A stretch of 46,834 nucleotides of DNA from a virus: the IMG/VR virus record IMGVR_UViG_3300013104_000010, positions 1-46,834 of that record; one strand, given 5' to 3'. A program made the translations under genes and the position numbers. Below are positions 22,388-29,697 of this stretch, in pieces (the first letter of the stretch is position 1; each line of letters begins with the position of its first letter). The notes under the pieces are model-generated. The model made no database searches, was not told the origin of the DNA, and worked only from the letters and a program-made list of their open reading frames with translations.

Positions 22388-25051
22388 TTATAGATTTTCA
22401 AGCCTCCAGACTATTCGCCGCTTTCGGTCCTGCACGCCGACGAACTTTCTACCGTTCAATGCCCGGCCTTTCATGTCCCGCAGGAACCACCCGAGCCGCT
22501 GCGGGTTGTTGCGACCGTGCTTGTCTGTGTTCACCAGCTCAATGGCCTCAAGCCAGTTCGGGCAGGCCACCGGGTCGACAGGCTCATGCAGGATTTCGTA
22601 GGTCGTCCGCCCTGCATCGCCGAACCGTTCGAACCAGGCACCCATGAGCATTTCAAGCTTCTGGACTTCCGGGTCAGCTTGTTGTTGTGCCTGCATTTCC
22701 TCGATCGGGTCCCCCCAGCCCAGCCACACGACGGCGCCACGGACTAGGGCGTTCCATTCTTCGAACGACGCGTAGCCACCGATCCGGCGTCGGGTTTCTT
22801 CACGGCCGTAAGCCGAGTAGGTCACCAGCAGGTCGATCAGGTCACCGCGTATCGAATCCATGTTTGTGCGGATCACCTCGACCGGATCAAAGCCGTGCTT
22901 GCGCAGCTCGGGCGCCTCATCGCTGCACAGGTTGATCGGCAGCAGCCGGCGCACCATGTCGCCGCTGATCGATACGTTGTTGCCGTTCAGGACCCACATG
23001 GCCCGGTTCGGCAGGCGCAGCATCACTGATTTGCCCAGCAGGCGGCTGTTGTATTCCTCACAGGTGAGCGCCATGCAGAGTTCGCTGGACGCATCCAGGT
23101 AGCGCATCACGTTGTCGAACATGATGGTCAGCGGCCCTTGGTCGAGGATCGACGTCAGTACCTTGGCCTGTTCGGCCTGTTCCCGCCCGATGGCCGACAT
23201 CCGTGGTTTTTCGCCCGTCAGCCACAGCAGCGCCGACGACAGCAGGGTTTTGCCGGTGCCGAACACCTGAGCATTGACCAGGAACGCAGGCGCCGTGGGC
23301 AACGCTGGCCGGCACACCGCCGTGAACATCGCCGCCAGGCACACCGCCCGGGCCGACTGATCAGCGAACGGGAACTCGGCGAACGGCGCCCATACCCGTT
23401 TCAAAGCCTCAGCCATTTCATCGGTCGTCAGCAGGCGGGGCGCTCGAACAGCCCCGCGCAGAACGTAAAGCCCCGTGCGTTCGTCCAGGCCCTGTTCACT
23501 GGCGACTGAGCCATCGGCGCGCACCACCGGCAGCGGCACCGCGGCTTTGATTTCGCCCACGCCGGGGAACCACTCACGCTCGACCACCCGGCGCATCAGT
23601 TCGCCCGGGAGTTTTGCCGGTGCGCCCTTGCCGCCTTTTTCGACGCGCATGTGCGTTTCGACTTCGGAGGCGATCGTGTTGAGGGTGTGTTTGAGGATCC
23701 GGCCGTCCGGCAGCACGCTGACCAGCTGCTGATTGCGCTGGAACAGGTTGGGGAACGCGGCCAGGGCCTTGACGATTGCCCGTTCGGCGCTGACCAGCTT
23801 GCCGTCGTCAACCTCGATGCGTTCGCAGCCGGCGGCGATCTGATCGGCCGTCAGGCGACCCACGGTTGCCCAGGTTGTGCGAGTGGCGCAGTTGTGCGCG
23901 ATCCAGGCCCGCAGTTCAGGTGTGTCAGCGGCGGCCGGATGCATCAGCAGCATGTCGAGCACCGCCTGACAATTGCCGCCGGATTTCCACGCCAGATCTT
24001 CGAGTAGCGTGCCGATATCGCCGGCTGCCCAGCGTGCCGAGAAATCCCGGGTGTCGCTGTCCTGCAGTTCGGCCAGAAGCTGGGCCGGGTCCGTTGATCC
24101 GCGGTACAGGTCGACCGGCTGCGTCGTCCAGGTAATTTCGCGTGGTGCCGCAGTGACAGCCGGCGGAAACGAATTGAAGGCGGCAGCCGCATCGACCGGG
24201 GCGCGTTGACTGGCGGTCATACCGGCCTCATGCAGGAGCGAACCGAGCGTGCGCGCCCCGGGCTTGAAGCTGTCGTGATGGTTCCACTTGTCTTCGAAGA
24301 ACCCGTCGTCATGCTTATCGGACGTCTCGGACCACTGGCGCGCTAGCTCATAACCGACACCCTCAGCACCTTCGGTGTGTTCTTCCCAATGACGGATCGA
24401 GGCGATCGCCGGCTGCCAACTGTGGTAGTCGTCAGGATCCCGCCCAGACAGGGCCTGCATGATCAGTTCGACGTCGTCGAGTTTGCCGGCGTAATCAGCC
24501 GCGGTACGCGCAGGACGGGGCGCACGGACGTTGATCAGGAAACCGGGGATCGGCGCCGGGGTCACCGCGCCAGGCGTAACGCCCGCGGCCCACTCATAGA
24601 AACGGCCGTTCGGGTGGCGCGACGGGGGCAGCACCGCATAGCCGTTGTATTTGCCATCGATACCCCGACCGTCGACCAGGGCGCCCGGCTGACTGTTATA
24701 GGTGGCATCGGCCCGCATCGGCGCGTAATAGTAGTCATGAAACCCGCCGCCCGGGCTCAGGACCTTGAGCGGCGAGGATAACGGCCCGTGCAGCGCCTGC
24801 AGCCGTTCGTGATCGATATGGCCGTCGTTGCGTGGATCGACGTCGTAGACGTACAGACCGCCGGCCGATGGGCGGGTGCCGATGTTCGCGTCAGGATTGG
24901 CCGACCACCAGGCGTCGATTTGTTTCAGGTCAGTCGTTGCTTCGCTGGAACCGTTGCTGCCCTTGAACGGTGATTTCGTGCCGGCGACAAGCGGGAAGAC
25001 ATGCCAGCCCAAACCGGCGTAATAACGGGCCCACTGGTGAAGGGGGCTCAT
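22388..25051 (-). CDS. Bifunctional primase-polymerase/helicase replication protein
   Basis: An 887-residue protein, starting at ATG 25051 which overlaps the previous stop as ATGA. The N-terminal 250 residues form a primase-polymerase (prim-pol) domain, with WHVFPLVAGTKSP, AWWSANPDANIGTRPSAGGLYVYDVDPRNDG (catalytic Asp near residues 68-72) and PGGGFHDYYYAP. The C-terminal third is a helicase/ATPase, with Walker A FGTGKTLLSSALLW (about 594-601), LTIMFDNVMRY as Walker B-like, and MLRLPNRAMWVLNGNNVSISGDMVRRLLPI as sensor region. It likely primes and unwinds DNA at the phage origin. The iteron array lies just beyond its 3' end. Confidence 0.88.
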   Translation of the reverse strand: MSPLHQWARYYAGLGWHVFPLVAGTKSPFKGSNGSSEATTDLKQIDAWWSANPDANIGTRPSAGGLYVYDVDPRNDGHIDHERLQALHGPLSSPLKVLSPGGGFHDYYYAPMRADATYNSQPGALVDGRGIDGKYNGYAVLPPSRHPNGRFYEWAAGVTPGAVTPAPIPGFLINVRAPRPARTAADYAGKLDDVELIMQALSGRDPDDYHSWQPAIASIRHWEEHTEGAEGVGYELARQWSETSDKHDDGFFEDKWNHHDSFKPGARTLGSLLHEAGMTASQRAPVDAAAAFNSFPPAVTAAPREITWTTQPVDLYRGSTDPAQLLAELQDSDTRDFSARWAAGDIGTLLEDLAWKSGGNCQAVLDMLLMHPAAADTPELRAWIAHNCATRTTWATVGRLTADQIAAGCERIEVDDGKLVSAERAIVKALAAFPNLFQRNQQLVSVLPDGRILKHTLNTIASEVETHMRVEKGGKGAPAKLPGELMRRVVEREWFPGVGEIKAAVPLPVVRADGSVASEQGLDERTGLYVLRGAVRAPRLLTTDEMAEALKRVWAPFAEFPFADQSARAVCLAAMFTAVCRPALPTAPAFLVNAQVFGTGKTLLSSALLWLTGEKPRMSAIGREQAEQAKVLTSILDQGPLTIMFDNVMRYLDASSELCMALTCEEYNSRLLGKSVMLRLPNRAMWVLNGNNVSISGDMVRRLLPINLCSDEAPELRKHGFDPVEVIRTNMDSIRGDLIDLLVTYSAYGREETRRRIGGYASFEEWNALVRGAVVWLGWGDPIEEMQAQQQADPEVQKLEMLMGAWFERFGDAGRTTYEILHEPVDPVACPNWLEAIELVNTDKHGRNNPQRLGWFLRDMKGRALNGRKFVGVQDRKRRIVWRLENL

Positions 25052-25239
25052 CGGATAATCGCCCAGCAGAACCGACGGCAATCGACCCAGCCGGTAACGG
25101 CCAGTCGCTGAAGGACCAAAGAGGCTTGCCCCCAAGTGCACCCTACTGCCCGTGCAATTAAGTAGGTCGTGTATCGGCCTTCGCGGTAATACAAAAATTC
25201 AATGATCGGCTGTTCGAGGTCCTGACGATGCAAGCTCAT
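25048..25239 (-). CDS. Small winged-helix-like protein
   Basis: A 63-residue protein. LEQPIIEFLYYREGRYTTYLIARAVGCTWGQASLVLQRLAVTGWVD looks like a helix-turn-helix with a wing, so DNA binding is likely. It is coupled to the primase gene and to the upstream gene by four-base overlaps. It might act with the primase or control the operon. Confidence 0.6.
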   Translation of the reverse strand: MSLHRQDLEQPIIEFLYYREGRYTTYLIARAVGCTWGQASLVLQRLAVTGWVDCRRFCWAIIR

Positions 25240-25673
25240 TTCGACTGCCCCCGCTGCCCATCCAGTTCCACTTCGATTAGATGCTGCATATCAGCGATAG
25301 CCTCGGGGCCTCGCAAATGCAGCATCATTCCATAATTGGCCGAGTCGATGATATCGCCTGCCAATACGCTGCGGACGAACAGCATGACCAATCGCGCTAC
25401 GCTGCACCGCTCCGGATCGTCCCACCCTTCCCTCCCCTTCGCCCTGGCCTGTGCCATCTTGGCGTGCATCGCAGCGGCGAAACGGTCGACCGCCTCATCG
25501 TCAGGGTGCTGGTTCACGGCGGTATGCGCCAGGACGTCGGCCAGTGTGTAGCGAATGGTCCCGGCACCGATACGGTGATGCGGAAGCAGGCCGTCACGGG
25601 TCAGTTTCTGAATGGTTTTGATGTTGATCGACAGGACGTCGGCCAATTGTTCCGCGCTAAGAACTTCGGGCAT
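25236..25673 (-). CDS. Excisionase-like HTH protein with C-terminal phage domain
   Basis: A 145-residue protein. Residues 1-50 (VLSAEQLADVLSINIKTIQKLTRDGLLPHHRIG..RYTLADVLAHT) form a HTH_17/excisionase-type DNA-binding domain. Residues about 85-130 (GWDDPERCSVARLVMLFVRSVLAGDIIDSANYGMMLHLRG) match a short conserved segment found in many phage proteins ('GWDD..CS...L...HV..GD.VD.ANF.MML'); its role is unknown. No integrase is present, so a regulatory or replication role is more likely than excision. Confidence 0.7.
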   Translation of the reverse strand: MPEVLSAEQLADVLSINIKTIQKLTRDGLLPHHRIGAGTIRYTLADVLAHTAVNQHPDDEAVDRFAAAMHAKMAQARAKGREGWDDPERCSVARLVMLFVRSVLAGDIIDSANYGMMLHLRGPEAIADMQHLIEVELDGQRGQSK

Positions 25674-25716
25674 GGTGCTTTACTCCGGCTAATTACGACG
25701 CAGGTTAACCCATAGT

Positions 25717-25745
25717 TACCTGTTTCGACTAATAGCCAATTTCAA
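25717..25745 (-). promoter_or_regulatory. Weak promoter candidate of the phage type
   Basis: On the minus strand: TTGAAA (25745-25740), 17 bp ending in GTCGAAA, CAGGTA (25722-25717). The -10 is poor. The link between the terminator just upstream and this site (TTTTTAATGCCTGATTGAAA) matches that of the other terminator-promoter cassettes, which is the main reason for listing it. Confidence 0.4.
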
Positions 25746-25751
25746 TCAGGC

Positions 25752-25776
25752 ATTAAAAAGCCCCGGCTAAGGGGCT
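25752..25776 (-). terminator. Intrinsic terminator overlapping the end of the HTH gene
   Basis: On the minus strand AGCCCC (25776-25771) pairs with GGGGCT (25764-25759), loop TTAGCC, followed by TTTTTAAT. The TAG stop of the upstream gene lies in the loop. Confidence 0.8.
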
Positions 25777-26078
25777 ATCGGTTTATCTACGTAGACCGCT
25801 CGGGCCAGGGTCTGCCATTTCTCGACGCCCAGCTCACGGGCGATTACTTTCCAGCGTATGCCCCGTTCCCGCATCGCCCGGGCCTTGGCGATATTTGCCG
25901 CCGAACCATCCAGCGTCAGCCGTCCGGCGATGCCCGGGATTTTCTCGCGACGGTATTGCAACCAGGTCAGCGTGACGTCGAGGCGTTTGGCGATTTCCGT
26001 CCAGGTCAGTTTTTCATCGTTGCGCAGGCGCAGCATTTCTTCGGTCAGCTCAACGGTTTTACGCCTTGAGTACCTCAC
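25767..26078 (-). CDS. Small DNA-binding protein with two HTH segments
   Basis: A 103-residue basic protein with two helix-turn-helix-like segments: LTWTEIAKRLDVTLTWLQYRREK (about residues 23-45) and IRWKVIARELGVEKWQTLARAVY (about 74-96). Both have the pattern of a GcrA/homeodomain-like HTH where a helix holding W/T-E-I-A is followed by a recognition helix. Its stop lies inside a terminator. It could be a transcription regulator for the phage. Confidence 0.65.
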   Translation of the reverse strand: MRYSRRKTVELTEEMLRLRNDEKLTWTEIAKRLDVTLTWLQYRREKIPGIAGRLTLDGSAANIAKARAMRERGIRWKVIARELGVEKWQTLARAVYVDKPIAP

Positions 26079-26503
26079 GCCAGCACCGCTCGCAGGTCGC
26101 TTGCTCCCGATTCGGCGGGTTGTGCCAGAGCTGCGTCGATTGATTCAGCATGTCGCTGTAACGCATACCAGACAAAGCCGGTGGTTAACTCTGCCGAAAC
26201 TCGAAGACCATCATCATCGTTTAGGAGTTGGCGCAATGCCCGTTCATAGCGAGCATTCCGCTGCTCGGCGACTTTCAGTCTCTTCTCGACCAAATTAAGC
26301 GTTTCGCTATCAAGTTCGGCTAGTACAACAATTTCTCGCTTCGCCTTATCCAGCTCTTCCCGCAGCGCAGCCAGCTCGGATTGGGCGGCGTCGTAGTCCA
26401 TCGCCTGAACCCACTCGCCTTCGGTGGTTTCTGTCATCTGATAGCAGCCGTAACAGTGCTGAGCTTTGCCATTCGTGCAGTCGTAACGCATCACTTTATT
26501 CAT
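26075..26503 (-). CDS. Coiled-coil accessory protein with Cys-rich N-terminus
   Basis: A 142-residue protein. The N-terminus (MRYDCTNGKAQHCYGCYQM) holds three Cys and a His that might bind zinc. Residues 38-90 form a coiled coil (DYDAAQSELAALREELDKAKREIVVLAEL). The C-terminal part is helical. AGGAGATACGAAG precedes the ATG as a good ribosome site. Related coiled-coil proteins are frequent in Pseudomonas phages, function unknown. Confidence 0.65.
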   Translation of the reverse strand: MNKVMRYDCTNGKAQHCYGCYQMTETTEGEWVQAMDYDAAQSELAALREELDKAKREIVVLAELDSETLNLVEKRLKVAEQRNARYERALRQLLNDDDGLRVSAELTTGFVWYALQRHAESIDAALAQPAESGASDLRAVLA

Positions 26504-26545
26504 CTTCGTATCTCCTGAATCATGTTGGATAAATCGGCGGGGCGG

Positions 26546-27304
26546 TTAATACGTGCAGACCAGACATCCGGGGTTATCAGCGTTTCTCTCTTTACCGCCC
26601 TTCGATGTCCAGATGCTTTTCCCGATCTCATCTGCAACTTGCCTGGTTCTGATCAACTGGCCTTTTCCAAAGTCATCGTATTGAAAAGCCTTTTCCTTCC
26701 ACTTGTCGCCGGAAGCAAGGCAAGGAAAGCAGCCAACTCTAGGGAATCCATCGTGATACAGAGGGTTCAGGTTATCCCAACCAACGCATTCGGTTACTTG
26801 CTCTTCGCTCCAGTCCAAAACACAGAGGCGGAACCAAACGCCAAGTTTGTTTAGGTACTTCGGGTATTTGCTCGGGATAACCAAATGCGGCGGATACAGT
26901 TCACCAGGTAGTTTCCCATCGTAACGCTTTGCCCTGGCAGCACTCTCCTGAGTACGCATGCCATACCAAACCTCAAAGCCATGCCCTTGCTCTTCGGCAA
27001 GAGCCTTGCAGAATTTCTTGGTTGGCACGATCTTCAACTCGTCCGTGCAGTGCCTTGCGCCTCCGCCAGGGAAGCGACCGTATTTCGTCGACTTCTCCAG
27101 TACATCGCCGGCCGTAATAGTGACGATCTCCACGCCGTAATATTCAGCCATCCAGGCGACATGGGCGTAAGTCTTTGGGTGTTCGTAATGGGTATCACAG
27201 AACATGCCAAGGATTTCAGAGCGGTCGAAGTTCTCAACCGCCATCTTCAAGCACGCCTGGCTATCTCTACCGCCGCTTATTGGAACCAAACATTTGACTG
27301 TCAT
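26546..27304 (-). CDS. PP-loop ATP pyrophosphatase, PAPS-reductase-like
   Basis: A 252-residue PP-loop enzyme with the SGGRDS motif at residues 10-15, the adenylating motif seen in PAPS reductase, QueC and DndC families. Further parts of the family are MFCDTHYEHPKTYAHV, GGARHCTDELKIVPTKKF, a GMRTQESAARAKRYDG segment and CVLDWSEEQVTECV. Cys residues GCFPCLA and PGCLVC may form a metal or FeS site. It may activate a sulfur or nucleotide group; a role in modifying phage DNA or tRNA is possible but not shown. The ATG overlaps the stop of the small gene upstream. Confidence 0.8.
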   Translation of the reverse strand: MTVKCLVPISGGRDSQACLKMAVENFDRSEILGMFCDTHYEHPKTYAHVAWMAEYYGVEIVTITAGDVLEKSTKYGRFPGGGARHCTDELKIVPTKKFCKALAEEQGHGFEVWYGMRTQESAARAKRYDGKLPGELYPPHLVIPSKYPKYLNKLGVWFRLCVLDWSEEQVTECVGWDNLNPLYHDGFPRVGCFPCLASGDKWKEKAFQYDDFGKGQLIRTRQVADEIGKSIWTSKGGKERNADNPGCLVCTY

Positions 27305-27417
27305 GCCAAAAACCCCTCATCCCGCAATTTAGATTTGTGAACCGCCCGGCATATCGCCGCGACCAGCAGAAAGGCCACAATGGGCCAGCAGGCGGCGGCG
27401 TAGAGGAAGATGGTCAT
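27301..27417 (-). CDS. Small single-span membrane protein
   Basis: A 38-residue ORF with ATG 27417 overlapping the previous stop, and a stop overlapping the next ATG as ATGA. Residues 3-25 (IFLYAAACWPIVAFLLVAAIC) are one membrane helix; the tail HKSKLRDEGFLA is charged and cytoplasmic. Tight coupling on both sides supports it being real. Confidence 0.6.
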   Translation of the reverse strand: MTIFLYAAACWPIVAFLLVAAICRAVHKSKLRDEGFLA

Positions 27418-27608
27418 AGCTGCCCCAGCTCGACGGGTGCATAGCTCACGGCGAACGCGATGAAGGATCCGTCTTCAAAGTGGATGATTTTCTTGTCGCC
27501 CTGGTGATCCTCGGAATTGATCAGCTCACGGCGAATCAGCCGTGCAATGGCCGCCTTGTAGGGGTTGGGTGCGCGTTGAACCTGTTCGGCGATGGTTTCG
27601 ATGTTCAT
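27414..27608 (-). CDS. Small hypothetical protein
   Basis: A 64-residue protein with an N-terminal helix (IETIAEQVQRAPNPYKAAIARLIRREL) followed by strands (KKIIHFEDGSFIAFAVSYAPV). The pattern hints at a small winged or alpha/beta fold. It lies downstream of the hairpin at 27640-27659 which is near-identical to one before the TerB-like gene. Function unknown. Confidence 0.6.
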   Translation of the reverse strand: MNIETIAEQVQRAPNPYKAAIARLIRRELINSEDHQGDKKIIHFEDGSFIAFAVSYAPVELGQL

Positions 27609-27639
27609 GATGGCGGACCTCCGGTGTCTGGTACTGGCA

Positions 27640-27659
27640 AAGCCCCAGTGAAGGGGCTT
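27640..27659 (-). promoter_or_regulatory. Intercistronic hairpin, copy 1 of duplicated element
   Basis: On the minus strand AAGCCCC-TTCACT-GGGGCTT, followed by TGCCAGTACC. The first 31 bases from the C before it match the element at 38594-38624 in 29 places. The T run is short, so it may be a partial terminator or an mRNA-stabilising or regulator-binding element. Confidence 0.65.
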
Positions 27660-27676
27660 GAGGTGGGCGCGAGCGG

Positions 27677-27877
27677 TTATTCGCGTTCGCTGATGAAGTG
27701 CGCAACCCGCTCAAGCCCCCGAGATACGTTCATCGGCACCTCGCGTTCCTCGCTCCACTTGAGCTGTCCGCTGGAGCATTGCACGGGGTCAATCGCTACG
27801 ACGGTATGGTCAAGCACGGACACTGCTTTGTAGCCAGCATCTTTAAGCATTTTCAGGGCAGTAGTTACGTTGTTCAT
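27677..27877 (-). CDS. Small hypothetical protein
   Basis: A 66-residue protein with N-terminal helix (NNVTTALKMLKDAGYKAVSVLDHTVVAIDP), then DPVQCSSGQLKWSEEREVPM and SRGLERVAHFISERE. Start ATG 27877 has AGGAG in the leader CAGCTAGGAGCG that also precedes the gene at 9734. It is first after the promoter 27916-27944. Function unknown. Confidence 0.65.
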   Translation of the reverse strand: MNNVTTALKMLKDAGYKAVSVLDHTVVAIDPVQCSSGQLKWSEEREVPMNVSRGLERVAHFISERE

Positions 27878-27915
27878 TTTGTGTCGCTCCTAGCTGTTTG
27901 CGTTTCGTTGAGCCT

Positions 27916-27944
27916 ATATTATTCGGCTTTGAGCCTACCGTCAA
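27916..27944 (-). promoter_or_regulatory. Phage-consensus promoter
   Basis: On the minus strand: TTGACG (27944-27939), 17 bp ending in AAAGCCGAA, TAATAT (27921-27916). Its leader (GGCTCAACGAAACGCAAACAGC) nearly matches the leader of the plus-strand promoter at 38444-38472, so conserved sequence extends into the 5' UTR. Confidence 0.83.
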
Positions 27945-27951
27945 ACAATAC

Positions 27952-28314
27952 TTATAACCGATCGTCGGGTGCCGGTTCATCGCCGAGCAGGGCGAAATAA
28001 TGGTTCAGGCTATCGGTCGGGATGGTGACAGTCACCCGAGTTAGCGCATCGAATAGCTGACGGTCACCGGCAGTCAGCAACGCGTCAAGCCGACGAATTT
28101 GCAGATCGAGCAGCTCCCGAGGGTCTTCGAACCCGCCAGCCGCGCAGACCCGATCGAGCGCCGCAGCGATGCCCGGCGGCAACGGCAGGACCAGGGTCGG
28201 ATCAGCCGCCGCCCGAGCGGCACGTTTGCACAGTTTATTGTTGTGACGCTTGAGGTCGGCAGGCGTGCCGGTGAACGGGTCACCGTTGCGGTCGAGTAGT
28301 TGTTGAGTGGTCAT
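27952..28314 (-). CDS. Hypothetical protein with basic N-terminus
   Basis: A 120-residue protein. It has a basic N-terminal stretch (ADLKRHNNKLCKRAARAAADPTL), then PLPPGIAAALDRVCAAGGFEDPRELLDLQIRRLDALLTAGDRQLFDAL, helical and consistent with a small DNA- or protein-binding fold. The ending (VTIPTDSLNHYFALLGD) is beta/helix. ATG 28314 overlaps the stop of the upstream gene. No family recognised. Confidence 0.62.
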   Translation of the reverse strand: MTTQQLLDRNGDPFTGTPADLKRHNNKLCKRAARAAADPTLVLPLPPGIAAALDRVCAAGGFEDPRELLDLQIRRLDALLTAGDRQLFDALTRVTVTIPTDSLNHYFALLGDEPAPDDRL

Positions 28315-28919
28315 AGGCGGCCTCTTGAATGCAGAGCTAGGTCGATCAGTACCTGCTTAAATGCCGGGGGCGTGGCATTAGCTTCCCGCTTGTACAGCGT
28401 TGGCTTATTGGCGGCCTTACCTCGCTGATCCTGAAAGCCGATCTGGTGACTGCCTTTCGGTCGGGACCAGTCCAGTTCGAAAGGAGGGTTTATCGAACTG
28501 CTGTAATAAAGCCAAGTCGCTTTGTTCGCGCGATGCCCATAAGCGGACTGCCAGACCTCACAAACCCATTCATGCAGCCCGGCACGTTTCCAGCCAACGC
28601 CGACAGGTTTGGCCAGTCCATAAGCGGCAAAGGCCCGGGTCCGCGCAGGGTGCTCAAGGACGCCACCGCAACGCACTACGCTGCAAAGGGCTGAAGAAAA
28701 GCATCCGTCGTCATTACCCGGCCGGTTGTGCTCGCCACCCCATCGCGCGAAGTTTACGGCTGCCATGGGGCCCCATAACTGGCAAGGCGGGTGCGCAATT
28801 ACCGGGAAATCGCCGAGATACAGGCGGGCATCTCTTGACTCAGGCCAAGCGTCTATCAACGGATCGTTAGCGTAGCAGCCCTCCGGCTGAACAAATAAAG
28901 CAGCTATCTGGTGCATCAT
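28311..28919 (-). CDS. Phage protein with C5-methyltransferase-like motifs
   Basis: A 202-residue protein. ATG 28919 is chosen because it overlaps the stop of the small gene upstream (ATGA); the first codon of a longer frame at 28949 has no advantage. VIAHPPCQLWG resembles the catalytic PPCQ motif of cytosine C5 methyltransferases, and GGVLEHPARTRAF resembles their ENV-type motif. No clear AdoMet-binding FxGxG is visible, so it may be a divergent or minimal methyltransferase-like family. It is near the PAPS-reductase-like gene. Confidence 0.55.
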   Translation of the reverse strand: MMHQIAALFVQPEGCYANDPLIDAWPESRDARLYLGDFPVIAHPPCQLWGPMAAVNFARWGGEHNRPGNDDGCFSSALCSVVRCGGVLEHPARTRAFAAYGLAKPVGVGWKRAGLHEWVCEVWQSAYGHRANKATWLYYSSSINPPFELDWSRPKGSHQIGFQDQRGKAANKPTLYKREANATPPAFKQVLIDLALHSRGRL

Positions 28920-29056
28920 GCTAAATGCCATCCGTTGCAGTGGTGACATGCCTCGATCAGGCGCCCAGCCCGAACACCAGCCGCACGGGCGGACTCAGCG
29001 GTCGAGAAACGTTTGCGCGGAGCGCAGAGTGGTTTTATGGCGGAGGTGGGTTTCAT
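28916..29056 (-). CDS. Small protein with CHHCNGWH motif
   Basis: A 46-residue ORF, MKPTSAIKPLCAPRKRFSTA..., ending RAGRLIEACHHCNGWHLA. This matches a type of tiny phage protein with a basic AxxAA helix and a C-terminal CxxCxGWHL, probably zinc binding. The ATG (29056) follows directly after the T tract of the terminator at 29066-29093, so readthrough or the upstream hairpin may control it. Stop overlaps the next ATG. Confidence 0.6.
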   Translation of the reverse strand: MKPTSAIKPLCAPRKRFSTAESARAAGVRAGRLIEACHHCNGWHLA

Positions 29057-29061
29057 AAATA

Positions 29062-29093
29062 AAAAATCCCCGTATCAGTGAAGGTACGGGGAT
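29062..29093 (-). terminator. Strong intrinsic terminator
   Basis: On the minus strand ATCCCCGTA (29093-29085) pairs with TACGGGGAT (29074-29066), loop CCTTCACTGA, followed by TTTTTTATTT. It follows the TetR-like gene. The CTTCACT in the loop also occurs in the duplicated hairpins at 27640 and 38595. Confidence 0.9.
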
Positions 29094-29112
29094 GAGGTTA
29101 TCCGGCTTTGTG

Positions 29113-29637
29113 CTATCGCGCAAGGTTTTTAGCGGCCGCCTGCTTGATTTTCTCAGGGGTGCCGAATTTATCGGCCAGTTCGTGTTCGCGCACCAGCGCT
29201 GCGTTGCCTTCAGCCTTGGCGATATCCAGCACTTCAAGGCGTAGCCCCTCGATACTGCCGAAGTAATTGCGCACGGTGCCGACGCTGAACCCCGTCTCGG
29301 CGGCTACCTTCGGCAGCGACAAGGTATACAGGCCTTTCGATACCGACATCCGGTAGGCAACCTGGGCGATGTCGCGTTTGTCGTGTTTCTTCCACAGGTT
29401 AGACAAGGTCGGCACCCGTTCGCCGGCAGGCAGCGCCAGGCGATCTTTAGCCTCGACAATCTGATCGATCAGCTCGCCCATTTTGCCTTCATTGATCAGG
29501 TAGTTCAGGGTTTTGGGGACATCGCGCCCCCAACCTGGTGTCGCCGCCAGTTCTTCGGCAAGAAGCTGTCGGGTGATATTGCGATACCCGACTCGCCGGG
29601 CGACCGCTACGGCGGCATCGAAAACTTCGGTCGTCAT
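29113..29637 (-). CDS. Putative transcription regulator with two TetR-like HTH segments
   Basis: A 174-residue protein. KGLYTLSLPKVAAETGFSVGTVRNYFGSIEGLRLEVLDIA (about residues 100-140) has the layout of a TetR N-terminal domain: a helix, HTH, then 'YFGS.EGL'. A second, weaker segment (YRNITRQLLAEELAATPGWGRDVPKTLNYLINEGKMGELID, about 18-58) shows the same order. No ligand-binding core remains, since TetR proteins are near 200 residues with one HTH. It likely binds phage operators. It has its own promoter (29669-29697) and terminator, so is monocistronic. Confidence 0.65.
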   Translation of the reverse strand: MTTEVFDAAVAVARRVGYRNITRQLLAEELAATPGWGRDVPKTLNYLINEGKMGELIDQIVEAKDRLALPAGERVPTLSNLWKKHDKRDIAQVAYRMSVSKGLYTLSLPKVAAETGFSVGTVRNYFGSIEGLRLEVLDIAKAEGNAALVREHELADKFGTPEKIKQAAAKNLAR

Positions 29638-29668
29638 GATAGAAACTCACTATTACTAGATTGCTGCA

Positions 29669-29697
29669 AGCCTATTCCTTTATGCGCTAGGGTTCAA
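29669..29697 (-). promoter_or_regulatory. Phage-consensus promoter
   Basis: On the minus strand: TTGAAC (29697-29692), 17 bp ending in AAAGGAA, TAGGCT (29674-29669). It drives the TetR-like gene. The stop codon region of the upstream gene overlaps its -35. Confidence 0.7.

Noticed and set aside
25236-25673. Evidence for lysogeny from an excisionase-like protein
   Set aside because: No integrase, attachment site or CI/Cro-like pair was found in the complete genome.
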